From positions 1-7,913 of the forward strand of contig CAZREL010000040.1 in the NCBI GenBank assembly GCA_964599385.1: a stretch of DNA of 7,913 bases, given 5' to 3'. The position numbers were made by a program, and so were the translations under genes. Positions 1 through 7,021 of the stretch are shown piece after piece. A model generated the notes under the pieces. It was not told where the DNA came from, did no database searches, and saw only the letters and a program-made list of their open reading frames with translations. How positions within the stretch are numbered: position 1 is the first letter of the stretch; each line of letters starts with the position of its first letter. The stretch comes from UBA12465 sp964599385 (GTDB lineage Bacteria > Patescibacteriota > Patescibacteriia > Patescibacteriales > UBA12465).

Positions 1-2
1 AT

Positions 3-647
3 ACTTTTCGTTTTATTTATGAAGAGAAATATTTGGACGGGGAATATGTGATGCCCGGAAAGGTTTTGGCCGGTAAATATGTGAATGACGGAAAAGTTTT
101 TTATACTTTTTATTTTGCAGACGGAGAAGAAGAATCTTCTTATTATGACGAGAATGGAGTTGCCGCTCAGAAAATGTTTTTGAAAGCGCCGGTCGCTTTC
201 AAATATATTTCTTCCGGGTTTACAACCGGTCGCCGCTATGTCGAAGCCTTTAATGTTTCAACCGGACACAGAGCAGTTGATTATGCAGCTGCCGCCGGCA
301 CGCCGATTCGCAGCGTCGGCGACGGAACGATAACTTTGGCCGGCTGGAATGGCTCTTATGGTAATATGGTCAGCGTTCGCCATAATGGAACTTATTCCAC
401 CAATTACGGTCACATGTCTAAGATAGCCGTTAAAAGAGGAGCTAAAGTAAAGCAAGGTGATGTCATTGGCTATGTTGGTTCAACCGGATTTTCCACCGGG
501 CCTCATTTGCATTATGAGATGGTTAAAAACGGCGTGAAAATTAATCCTTTGCTTGAGATTATGCCGCCGGGGAAACCTCTTAATGCCGACTTAAAAGCTA
601 TTTTTTTGGAGAAAACCGCCGCTTGGCGGGAAGAGCTTGATAAATAA
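3..647 (+). CDS. M23-family metallopeptidase (LytM/lysostaphin-type), 5'-truncated by window edge
   Basis: This is the C-terminal part of a probable secreted or membrane-attached zinc peptidase that cuts peptidoglycan cross-bridges. The reading frame is open from base 3 with no stop, and the first possible start (TTG at 33) lies inside continuous coding sequence, so the true start is upstream of the window. Counting residues from base 33, the zinc and catalytic set is complete: His79 and Asp83 in GHRAVD, His127 in YGHM, and His158/His160 in the PHLHYE motif. The stretch before the catalytic domain (SSYYDENGV, then FLKAPVAF..ISSGF) matches the linker usual in M23 proteins of the OapA/NlpD type. 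The frequent RHP motif after SSGF is replaced by RRYVEAF. Family assignment is firm. The substrate, export signal and N-terminal domains cannot be seen. It ends 72 bp before asnS, which has its own promoter. Confidence 0.93.
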   Translation, partial: TFRFIYEEKYLDGEYVMPGKVLAGKYVNDGKVFYTFYFADGEEESSYYDENGVAAQKMFLKAPVAFKYISSGFTTGRRYVEAFNVSTGHRAVDYAAAAGTPIRSVGDGTITLAGWNGSYGNMVSVRHNGTYSTNYGHMSKIAVKRGAKVKQGDVIGYVGSTGFSTGPHLHYEMVKNGVKINPLLEIMPPGKPLNADLKAIFLEKTAAWREELDK

Positions 648-702
648 AGATTTTTCTTGAAAAAAATAGAGAAATAAGCTAATATTTGAAAGTTACTTAG
701 AT

Positions 703-720
703 TATAATCTCTTATTTATA
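703..720 (+). promoter_or_regulatory. asnS promoter, near-leaderless
   Basis: A perfect TATAAT lies at 703-708, only 11 nt before the asnS ATG at 720. A transcription start 6-7 nt downstream of the box would leave a leader of about five bases. No ribosome binding site is present. A TTGAAA at 686-691 sits only 11 bp upstream of the -10 and is too close to be its -35. The -10 match is seen directly; the start point is inferred. Confidence 0.55.
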
Positions 721-2114
721 TGCCGCAAACGCTTATCAAATCCCTTTACAAAGACAGTGCCAAGTATCTGGGGCAGAACATCTCTGTTTCCGGCTGGGTT
801 CGAACTTCCAGGAATTCTAAAGATTTTGGTTTTATCGAATTGAATGATGGTTCATTTTTTAGAAATCTACAAATTGTTTTTTCCGCTGATTTGGAAAATT
901 TTTCCGAAATTGAAAAGGTGAGTCTTGGCTCTTCTTTAGAAATCAGCGGTACTTTGTTAGAATCTCCGGCCACCGGTCAGAGCTTTGAACTTAAGGCTGA
1001 TAAGATTGTGATTATAAATAGAGCAGCCGACGATTTTCCTTTACAGAAAAAAAGACATAGCTTTGAATTTTTACGAGAGATTGCTCATTTGCGAAGCCGA
1101 AGCAATACTTTTTCCGCTGTTTTTCGCGTTCGCTCCGCGCTAAGCTTTGCTATTCATAAATTTTTTCAAGAAGAAGGTTTCAGTTATATCCATACTCCAA
1201 TTATATCTTCCAGCGACGCTGAAGGAGCCGGCGAAGTTTTCGGCGTTAGCATGTTGGATATGGAAAAAGAAATTCCTAAGACCGCTGATGGCGCGGTTGA
1301 TTATACTAAAGATTTTTTTGGACGAAAAACCGGCTTAACTGTTAGCGGTCAGCTTGAAGCGGAAACCTTAATCAACAGCCTTCATTCGGTTTATACTTTT
1401 GGTCCGGCTTTTAGAGCGGAAAATTCCAATACCACCCGCCATGCTTGCGAATTCTGGATGATTGAACCGGAAATGGCCTTTGCCGATTTAAATGACGATA
1501 TGGATTTGGCGGAAAGGATGGTTAAATATTTAATTGCTTATGTCTTGAAAGAATTGCCGGAAGAAATGGAATTCTTTAACAAGTTTGTTGATACCGGTCT
1601 CATGGACAAATTAAACAATGTCTTAAATTCCGAATTTAAGCGCCTTACTTACACGGAAGCGGTTGATCTTTTGATTAAGAGCGGTGAGAAGTTTGAATAT
1701 CCCGTGGAGTGGGGAATTGATTTGCAGACTGAGCATGAAAGATATATTACGGAAAAAATATTCGGTAAGCCGGTATTTTTAACAAACTATCCTAAAGATA
1801 TAAAGGCCTTCTACATGCGTCAAAATGAGGACGGAAAAACTGTGGCCGCTACCGATCTTCTCGTTCCGGGGATTGGGGAGCTCATTGGCGGAAGCCAGAG
1901 AGAAGAGCGCTATGAACTTTTAGAAGCCAGAATAAAAGAACTTGGTTTGAAGCCGGAAGATTATTGGTGGTATATGGATTTGCGTAAATATGGCTCGGTT
2001 AAACATGCCGGTTTCGGTTTGGGTTTTGAAAGGTTAATTATGTATGTAACCGGGATGGCCAATATCCGCGACGTCATTCCTTTTCCAAGAACCCCAAAAA
2101 ATGCGGAATTTTAA
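720..2114 (+). CDS. asnS: Asparaginyl-tRNA synthetase (class IIb)
   Basis: Cytoplasmic enzyme that charges tRNA-Asn with asparagine using ATP. The 464 residues match the usual AsnRS length. An N-terminal OB-fold anticodon-binding domain occupies about 20-100 (GWVRTSRNSKDFGFIELNDG). The class II catalytic core follows: motif 1 around 147-162, motif 2 at about 229-250 (FRAENSNTTRH then EFWMIEPEM) and motif 3 at 431-439 (GFGLGFERL). The FRAENS and EFWMIEPEMAF wording and the C-terminal NIRDVIPFPRTP ending are typical of AsnRS rather than AspRS. No frameshift or insertion is visible. The ATG start is chosen because homology begins at once and the -10 box lies just upstream; there is no Shine-Dalgarno sequence. 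AsnRS lets the cell make Asn-tRNA directly, without the AspRS/GatCAB route. Confidence 0.97.
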   Translation: MPQTLIKSLYKDSAKYLGQNISVSGWVRTSRNSKDFGFIELNDGSFFRNLQIVFSADLENFSEIEKVSLGSSLEISGTLLESPATGQSFELKADKIVIINRAADDFPLQKKRHSFEFLREIAHLRSRSNTFSAVFRVRSALSFAIHKFFQEEGFSYIHTPIISSSDAEGAGEVFGVSMLDMEKEIPKTADGAVDYTKDFFGRKTGLTVSGQLEAETLINSLHSVYTFGPAFRAENSNTTRHACEFWMIEPEMAFADLNDDMDLAERMVKYLIAYVLKELPEEMEFFNKFVDTGLMDKLNNVLNSEFKRLTYTEAVDLLIKSGEKFEYPVEWGIDLQTEHERYITEKIFGKPVFLTNYPKDIKAFYMRQNEDGKTVAATDLLVPGIGELIGGSQREERYELLEARIKELGLKPEDYWWYMDLRKYGSVKHAGFGLGFERLIMYVTGMANIRDVIPFPRTPKNAEF

Positions 2115-2120
2115 AATTTG

Positions 2121-2129
2121 TGCTATAAT
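2121..2129 (+). promoter_or_regulatory. Extended -10 promoter for the small membrane protein gene
   Basis: TGCTATAAT is a TGn-TATAAT extended -10 element lying 6 bp after the asnS stop codon. A start near 2136 would give a leader of about 30 nt before the ATG at 2166. No convincing -35 hexamer is seen at 17 bp, which extended -10 promoters can tolerate. Confidence 0.5.
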
Positions 2130-2165
2130 ATCTTTAGTTATTTAGAAAATAAAAAATCTAAAATT

Positions 2166-2324
2166 ATGATTGAAGATTTAAAAGACGATTTTATCTCTCA
2201 TGAAAAAAGAGATTTTAAATTAAGGCTCGGCAAAGTCATAGCCTCGTCGCTTTCCGGCGTTATTGCCGGTATTATTATTACGTTGATAATTATTTTCAGT
2301 TTCTTTAATCTGACTTTGAAGTAA
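2166..2324 (+). CDS. Small single-span membrane protein, function unknown
   Basis: A 52-residue protein with a charged, hydrophilic N-terminus (about residues 1-22, rich in Asp, Glu, Lys and Arg) followed by one hydrophobic span at about 24-47 (VIASSLSGVIAG, then isoleucine-rich). It ends in a short polar tail. The positive residues before the span suggest the N-terminus stays in the cytoplasm. The frame is also open upstream to a TTG at 2118, but that start would overlap the promoter element, so the ATG at 2166 is preferred. An extended -10 box precedes it and a terminator follows 28 bp after its stop, which supports an expressed unit. I do not recognise the family. It lies between asnS and the copper operon, and nothing ties it to either. 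Confidence 0.6.
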   Translation: MIEDLKDDFISHEKRDFKLRLGKVIASSLSGVIAGIIITLIIIFSFFNLTLK

Positions 2325-2351
2325 AAATATCTTGATATAGTATTTTCCTCT

Positions 2352-2383
2352 AAAAGCCGCTTTTAATAAAAGGCGGTTTTTTT
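2352..2383 (+). terminator. Rho-independent terminator
   Basis: Stem CCGC-TTTT (2357-2364) pairs with AAAA-GCGG (2368-2371 and 2373-2376) around a 3-nt AAT loop, with one bulged G at 2372. It is extended outward by an A-tract pairing with the seven T's at 2377-2383. It ends transcription from asnS and the small membrane protein gene, insulating the copper operon whose -35 begins 2 bp after the T-run. Confidence 0.8.
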
Positions 2384-2385
2384 GT

Positions 2386-2414
2386 TTGACCCATTTTTAT
2401 AATAAGGGTATAAT
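2386..2414 (+). promoter_or_regulatory. Copper operon promoter (sigma-70 type)
   Basis: TTGACC (2386-2391) and TATAAT (2409-2414) are separated by exactly 17 bp, a near-consensus housekeeping promoter. Predicted transcription starts around 2420-2422, inside the CsoR-type operator. A strong promoter controlled by a repressor fits inducible copper resistance. Confidence 0.85.
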
Positions 2415-2417
2415 TTA

Positions 2418-2440
2418 AATACCCTCCCAGGGAGGGTATT
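2418..2440 (+). promoter_or_regulatory. CsoR-type copper operator (perfect inverted repeat)
   Basis: AATACCCTCCC (2418-2428) and GGGAGGGTATT (2430-2440) are perfect inverse complements around a single central A. The TACCC...GGGTA layout with G/C tracts flanked by A/T matches known CsoR-family operators. It starts 4 bp after the -10 box and covers the predicted transcription start, so bound CsoR would block the promoter. It lies 13 bp upstream of csoR, implying autoregulation. No second copy was noticed upstream of the other operon genes. Confidence 0.85.
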
Positions 2441-2453
2441 AATATTTTAAAAT

Positions 2454-2735
2454 ATGAAAGAAAAAAATAAGAAGGTTTTACATCCTCGACAAGATGTTTC
2501 CAGACGGCTGAAAATTGCGCGCGGCCATTTGGATAAAGTAATAGAGATGATAGATGAAGGAATATACTGCGTTGATGTTTTGCAGCAAAGCAGTGCCGTT
2601 AGAAGCGCCATTAAAAAAGCGGAAGAAATTCTGCTTGTCAGCCATTTAAATCATTGTGTCATCGATGCGATGCAGTCGCCGAAAAAAAGCGCCGAGACCG
2701 TTAGAGAGCTTGGTGAACTTTTTAGGAAAATGTAA
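2454..2735 (+). CDS. csoR: CsoR-family copper-sensing transcriptional repressor
   Basis: A 93-residue all-helical DNA-binding repressor of the CsoR/RcnR/FrmR family (DUF156), with the normal family length. The Cu(I) ligand fingerprint is complete: Cys39 (in YCVDVLQQ), His64 and Cys68 (in SHLNHC). The spacing of 25 and 4 residues equals that of Cys36-His61-Cys65 in the M. tuberculosis protein. Positively charged residues near the N-terminus (RRLK, 17-20) are placed to contact DNA. A Ni/Co sensor of the RcnR type would carry extra histidine ligands, which are not evident. As first gene of the operon, directly behind a matching operator, it most likely represses csoR through copA when copper is low and lets go on Cu(I) binding. 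No Shine-Dalgarno at usual spacing; the next gene begins 24 bp later. Confidence 0.94.
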   Translation: MKEKNKKVLHPRQDVSRRLKIARGHLDKVIEMIDEGIYCVDVLQQSSAVRSAIKKAEEILLVSHLNHCVIDAMQSPKKSAETVRELGELFRKM

Positions 2736-2759
2736 AAATTATTTTTTAAATTATAAAAT

Positions 2760-4139
2760 ATGGAAAATATAAATAGCGCCAAGATATCAATTAAAGGCAT
2801 GCATTGCCGTTCTTGCGAATTATTGGTTGAAAGCAATCTTTTGGAACTTAACAATATAGAACGAGTTGAGGTTAGTCATTCAAGCGGCGAGGCGATTGTT
2901 TTTTATAAAGGCGAGAAGCCGAGCGATGAAGTTTTAACGGCCGCTATTTTAAAATCCGGTTATGAAGTCGGGAAAGATGGAAAAAAATCTTTTATGGATT
3001 TAAGTCCAAAAAATCTTTGGCTCTTAACCGGTGCCAGTGCGATTATTTTTGGGGTTTTAATGCTGATAAAGATTTTAGGCCTGGACAATATAAGTCTCGG
3101 CCGGGATATTTCGCAGCCCGGTCTCGGCATGGTTCTTCTAATAGGTCTTGTGGCCGGAATTTCTACCTGCATGGCGATAGTCGGCGGTATAGTTCTAAGC
3201 TTGTCGGCTAAATTTTCCGAAAAGCATCCGAATGCGACAGCACAAGAAAGATTAAAGCCGCAAGCCGCATTTATTGCCGGGAGAGTTGTCGGTTATGCTG
3301 TTTTGGGCGGTTTGCTTGGCTTGCTTGGTTCGGCTTTTAAAATGTCATCTTCTTTAAATGCCATATTAACCATGCTGGTTGGAGCTTTAATGCTTTTTAT
3401 CGGTCTGCAATTAACCGAATTATTTCCGGCTTTAAAAAAAATAAGTTTTTCTTTGCCGCCTAAATTGGCCAAGGCTTTGGGTTTGGCAAAAAAACAAGAT
3501 TCTTATAATCATAAGCAGGCAGCAATAATTGGCGCTTTGACTTTTTTCTTGCCTTGCGGCTTTACTCAAGCGATGCAGGTTTATGCGATTTCTCGAGGCG
3601 GTTTTTTTGAAGGCGCGATTATTATGTCTCTATTTGCTCTTGGAACAGCCCCCGGTATTTTTGGTATCGGTAGTTTGGCGGCCACAGTTAAAAAATCGGG
3701 TCGAGATCTATTTTTCCGCACGGCCGGGATTGCTATAATTCTTTTTGGTTTATTTAATGTTTCTAACGCTTATAGGTTGTTATCCGTTTCCGATTTTTCG
3801 GGACTTTTCCTTAAAGAAGCTTCCTCTGATAAAAAGATTGTTTCAAGCGATCCAAATGTCGTTATAGAAGATGGCGTGCAAATTGTGCGCATGAGAGAGC
3901 ACAATCGCGGTTATAGTCCGAATAAGTTTACCGTTAAAAAAGGCGTGCCGATTAAATGGATAATTAATGCCGAGGCGCCATATTCTTGCGCGTCTGCTCT
4001 GATTGTGCCAAGCCTTAAAATCCAGAAATTTTTAGAAGCCGGAGAAAATATTATTGAGTTTACTCCGGATAAGGTTGGCTTGATTAAATTTTCTTGTTCT
4101 ATGGGAATGTATACCGGCGTTTTTAACGTTGTTGAATAA
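2760..4139 (+). CDS. HMA / DsbD_2 (SafE/UreH-like) membrane / cupredoxin fusion protein
   Basis: A 459-residue, three-part membrane protein probably moving or holding copper. Residues about 5-70 form a heavy-metal-associated domain with the GMHCRSC motif (Cys16, Cys19). About seven hydrophobic spans follow (roughly 86-108, 121-150, 168-193, 199-222, 252-277, 281-310, 317-341). The last six resemble the DsbD_2/sulfite-exporter (TauE/SafE) group and carry its two marker cysteines, Cys137 in ISTCMAIVGGI and Cys266 in FLPCGFTQAM. Residues about 370-459 form a cupredoxin-like domain with candidate ligands Cys410 and the CSMGM motif (Cys446, Met448, Met450). An odd number of spans puts the HMA head in the cytoplasm and the cupredoxin outside. 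It follows csoR by 24 bp and precedes the DUF305 gene by 26 bp. Similar fusions occur in other bacteria; the exact transport step is inferred. The domain calls are firm, the span count approximate. Confidence 0.88.
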   Translation: MENINSAKISIKGMHCRSCELLVESNLLELNNIERVEVSHSSGEAIVFYKGEKPSDEVLTAAILKSGYEVGKDGKKSFMDLSPKNLWLLTGASAIIFGVLMLIKILGLDNISLGRDISQPGLGMVLLIGLVAGISTCMAIVGGIVLSLSAKFSEKHPNATAQERLKPQAAFIAGRVVGYAVLGGLLGLLGSAFKMSSSLNAILTMLVGALMLFIGLQLTELFPALKKISFSLPPKLAKALGLAKKQDSYNHKQAAIIGALTFFLPCGFTQAMQVYAISRGGFFEGAIIMSLFALGTAPGIFGIGSLAATVKKSGRDLFFRTAGIAIILFGLFNVSNAYRLLSVSDFSGLFLKEASSDKKIVSSDPNVVIEDGVQIVRMREHNRGYSPNKFTVKKGVPIKWIINAEAPYSCASALIVPSLKIQKFLEAGENIIEFTPDKVGLIKFSCSMGMYTGVFNVVE

Positions 4140-4165
4140 AAAAGAAGCTTTGTAATTTTAAATTT

Positions 4166-4732
4166 ATGAAAATATCAATATACGCCGCAATTAGCGCGGC
4201 GCTTGTTTCTTTGATTTTAGGCATTAGTATCGGCTATTCTTTGACGCCTGATTATCGCATGTCAATGTATGATAAAAACGGGATGGATTTAGGGGCGGCC
4301 GATAGAAATTTTGATTTACGTTATATAAACGCAATGATTGCTCACCATAGGGGAGCTATGCTTCTGGCCAGCCAGTTAAAAGAAAATACAGAGCGTCCGG
4401 AAATGAAATCTTTAGCGGATATGATATTAAAAAAAGAGCCGGCAGCGATTGATGAGCTCTATTCGTTTAAAAAGGATTGGTATGGCGATAGCCGCCAGGT
4501 TAAAGATCCGCTTGTTGCCAAGCTTGGTTCTTTTGATGATAAATTTGATTTAAGATTTTTAAATGCCTTAATTGCTCATCATGAGGAGGGAATTCTTATG
4601 ACAAAAGAGGCTCGATTAAAATCTTCTCGTCTTGAAATATTGAATAATGTTGATGCTGTTGAAGATTTTTTATCAAGCAGCCTTAAAGACTTAAAGCAAA
4701 TGAGGAGTGATTGGTATTCTGTTAATTTTTAA
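4166..4732 (+). CDS. DUF305 protein, membrane-anchored, probable extracytoplasmic copper binder
   Basis: A 188-residue protein with an N-terminal hydrophobic segment at about 5-25, acting as signal peptide or anchor, followed by two DUF305 helical repeats. Each repeat has an FDLR-(Y/F)(I/L)-N motif (49-55 and 127-133), an adjacent His pair (60-61 and 138-139) and a DWY ending (104-106 and 182-184), all exactly 78 residues apart. A Met-containing stretch after the anchor (Met32, Met34, Met40) and the His pairs are plausible metal ligands. DUF305 is found in copper-binding proteins such as cyanobacterial CopM and has a ferritin-like four-helix fold. Placement between the fusion gene and copA (4 bp from the copA ATG) argues for a role in binding copper outside the membrane. 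Ligands and metal are inferred. Confidence 0.87.
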   Translation: MKISIYAAISAALVSLILGISIGYSLTPDYRMSMYDKNGMDLGAADRNFDLRYINAMIAHHRGAMLLASQLKENTERPEMKSLADMILKKEPAAIDELYSFKKDWYGDSRQVKDPLVAKLGSFDDKFDLRFLNALIAHHEEGILMTKEARLKSSRLEILNNVDAVEDFLSSSLKDLKQMRSDWYSVNF

Positions 4733-4736
4733 ACTT

Positions 4737-7001
4737 ATGCCAAAAAAGACATTGAAAATAGAGGGCATGCATTGCGCCAGTTGCGCGGCAATTATAAATA
4801 AAAAAGTTTCCGCTTTGCCTGGAGTTAAGTCGGTTGATGTCAGTTATGCCGGAGAAAAAGCCAAGATTGATTTTGATGAGAGCGCTTTGTCTTTATCAGA
4901 AATAAATAAAGAAATTTCCCAGCTTGGTTATAATATGCTTGACGAAAGTTTAAATAAAATAGAGGAAAAAAAAATTCAGTTTCAGGAAAAAATCGATGAG
5001 CTTGCAAATTTAAAAGAAAAAACTTTATTCGGTCTTCCTTTAGCTCTTTTGGTTTTCCTTCTAATGATGTGGGATGTTTTGGCAAAAACTTTTTCCGCCG
5101 TGCCTAATCTGCCGATACCAATGAATGTTTTTGATTTAATTTTAATGCTTCTTGCTTCAGTGTTTTTATTTTGGATAGGCCGGCCGTATCTGCTTGGTTT
5201 ATGGCGTTTCTTGCGTTTTGGCGCCGCCAATATGGACACTTTAGTCGGCATAGGAACTTTGACTGCTTACATATATAGCTTGACCATAACGCTCATTCCT
5301 TCTTTGGTTGAAAGATTCAACTTGCCAAGCCATAATTATTTTGATGCGACAATTGTCGTTATCGCTTTCATTACTTTCGGTAAATTCCTGGAGCTTCGTT
5401 CCAAAAGAAAAACCGGAGATGCAATTGCTAAACTTATCGGATTTCAAGCTAAGAGCGCCATAGTGGTTAGAAATGGACGGGAGATTGAAGTCAAGAGCGA
5501 GGAAATAATTGTCGGTGATAAAATTATTGTTAAGCCGGGCGGAATGATTGCCGTTGACGGGGAAATTGTGGAAGGTCAGTCTTATGTTGATGAATCCATG
5601 ATAAGCGGCGAAGCTATTCCGGAGAGTAAAAAGATAGGCGATAAAGTCTTTGCCGGCACCATAAATACAAGCGGTTCTTTTATTTTTAAAGCAACTAAGA
5701 TTGGATCGGAAACCATGCTGGCCAAAATAATTAAAATGGTTGATGAAGCGCAGGGAAGCAAGGCGCCGATTGAGGCTCTGGCTGACAGAATTTCGGCCGT
5801 TTTCGTGCCCATTGTTTTACTGATAGCTTTTATTTCTTTGGCTGCTTGGTTAATTCTCGGATCTTATTATATCGGTTTTTCCTCGGCCTTTTCTTTCGGG
5901 ATATTATCATTTGTTAGCGTGCTGGTTATTGCTTGTCCTTGCGCTTTGGGCCTGGCTACGCCAACTGCGATTATTGTCGGTGTCGGCAAGGGGGCTTTAA
6001 ACGGAATATTGATAAAAGATGCGGCAACGCTTGAAAATTTGTATAAATGCGATGTTTTGGTTTTTGACAAAACCGGAACGGTGACTTTCGGCAAGCCAAT
6101 ATTAAGCGATATAAAGAATTTTTCAAAATTTTCAGACAATGAAATAATTTCTTATTTGGCGTCTTTGGAGAAAAATTCCGAACACCCGATAGCTCTGGCA
6201 ATTTTAAATTTTGCCGCCGAAAAAAATATTGCTTTGCATAAGATCGATAATTTTTTAAGCAAAGAGGGCCTTGGTTTGCAGGGAGAAATCAATGGCAAAA
6301 AATATTTTGTTGGCAGTCCGAATCTTATCAAAAAAATGAATTTAAAATTTGACGATTCTTTGTTGGAGGACTTTGTTTCGACCGGGAAAACTCCGGTTTT
6401 ATTGGCTGACGAAAAAGAGGTTTTATCTTTAGTTTCGGTGGCTGATGAGATTAAAAGCGGTGCTTTTGAAGCGATTAAACATCTAAAAGCGATGGGCATT
6501 AAGACAGTAATGCTTACCGGAGATAATCATAAGGCCGCCGCTTATATCGCTTCCAATCTCGGTATTGATGAGTTTGCTGCCGAGTTGTTGCCGCTTGATA
6601 AGTTGGAAAAAATAAAGGCCTTCCAAAAAGAAGCTAAGATTGTCGCTATGGCAGGCGATGGGATTAACGATGCGCCGGCTTTAGCCCAGTCTAATATCGG
6701 AATCGCGATGGGTAGCGGGACTGATGTGGCCATCGAGTCGGCCGGCATTACTTTATTACATGGCGATATCAGCAAGTTGGCGCAGGCAATAAAACTTTCC
6801 AAGGCCACTATGCGCACGATTAAGCAGAATTTGTTTTGGGCTTTTATTTATAATATTGTCGGGATACCTTTGGCTGCCGGGTTATTCTATCCGTTTTTCG
6901 GTTGGTTGTTGTCGCCGGTTTTTGCCGGGCTTGCCATGGCTTTTTCCAGCGTTTCCGTCGTTTCAAATTCCTTGCTTTTAAAAAAATTAAAGCTACGTTA
7001 G
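4737..7001 (+). CDS. copA: Copper-exporting P1B-1-type ATPase CopA
   Basis: Integral membrane pump that exports Cu(I) from the cytoplasm using ATP. Counting from the ATG at 4737 (754 residues): one HMA domain with GMHCASC (Cys13, Cys16); membrane helices; actuator domain with SGEAIPES at 290-297 (SGE in place of the commoner TGE); the CPC transport motif at 400-402; the phosphorylated Asp444 in DKTGT; the N-domain His-Pro at 483-484; TGDN at 594-597; and GDGINDAP at 640-647. The Tyr-Asn pair in TM7 (705-706) and Met734 with SS at 737-738 in TM8 are the P1B-1 Cu(I) site signature. The frame is open upstream to a GTG at 4707 inside the DUF305 gene, but that would add a hydrophobic decapeptide with no homology, so the ATG is preferred. 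Last gene of the operon, 4 bp after the DUF305 stop. Length is normal for a one-HMA CopA. Confidence 0.97.
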   Translation: MPKKTLKIEGMHCASCAAIINKKVSALPGVKSVDVSYAGEKAKIDFDESALSLSEINKEISQLGYNMLDESLNKIEEKKIQFQEKIDELANLKEKTLFGLPLALLVFLLMMWDVLAKTFSAVPNLPIPMNVFDLILMLLASVFLFWIGRPYLLGLWRFLRFGAANMDTLVGIGTLTAYIYSLTITLIPSLVERFNLPSHNYFDATIVVIAFITFGKFLELRSKRKTGDAIAKLIGFQAKSAIVVRNGREIEVKSEEIIVGDKIIVKPGGMIAVDGEIVEGQSYVDESMISGEAIPESKKIGDKVFAGTINTSGSFIFKATKIGSETMLAKIIKMVDEAQGSKAPIEALADRISAVFVPIVLLIAFISLAAWLILGSYYIGFSSAFSFGILSFVSVLVIACPCALGLATPTAIIVGVGKGALNGILIKDAATLENLYKCDVLVFDKTGTVTFGKPILSDIKNFSKFSDNEIISYLASLEKNSEHPIALAILNFAAEKNIALHKIDNFLSKEGLGLQGEINGKKYFVGSPNLIKKMNLKFDDSLLEDFVSTGKTPVLLADEKEVLSLVSVADEIKSGAFEAIKHLKAMGIKTVMLTGDNHKAAAYIASNLGIDEFAAELLPLDKLEKIKAFQKEAKIVAMAGDGINDAPALAQSNIGIAMGSGTDVAIESAGITLLHGDISKLAQAIKLSKATMRTIKQNLFWAFIYNIVGIPLAAGLFYPFFGWLLSPVFAGLAMAFSSVSVVSNSLLLKKLKLR

Positions 7002-7021
7002 TTTTTGGCATAGCTTGATAT

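Noticed and set aside
33..35. TTG as the start of the M23 peptidase
   Set aside because: The frame is open and codes plausible sequence back to base 3; the codon is an internal Leu of a gene cut by the window edge.
650..670. Possible terminator after the M23 gene (TTTTTCTTGAAAAA)
   Set aside because: The stem is only A/T pairs and no GC core or clear T-run follows; not supported.
686..691. TTGAAA as the asnS -35 box
   Set aside because: Only 11 bp from TATAAT, well short of the usual 16-18.
2118..2165. Longer, TTG-initiated version of the small membrane protein
   Set aside because: It would begin within the -10 promoter element, and the extra 16 residues show no recognisable feature; the ATG at 2166 is a better start.
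2431..2435. GGAGG as the csoR ribosome binding site
   Set aside because: It is 18 nt from the ATG, too far, and is fully explained as part of the operator palindrome.
4707..4736. GTG start for copA overlapping the DUF305 gene
   Set aside because: It adds ten hydrophobic residues ahead of a normal HMA N-terminus, with no ribosome binding site at proper spacing.
6152..6499. 115-codon open frame on the minus strand within copA
   Set aside because: Antisense shadow of a well-conserved ATPase region.
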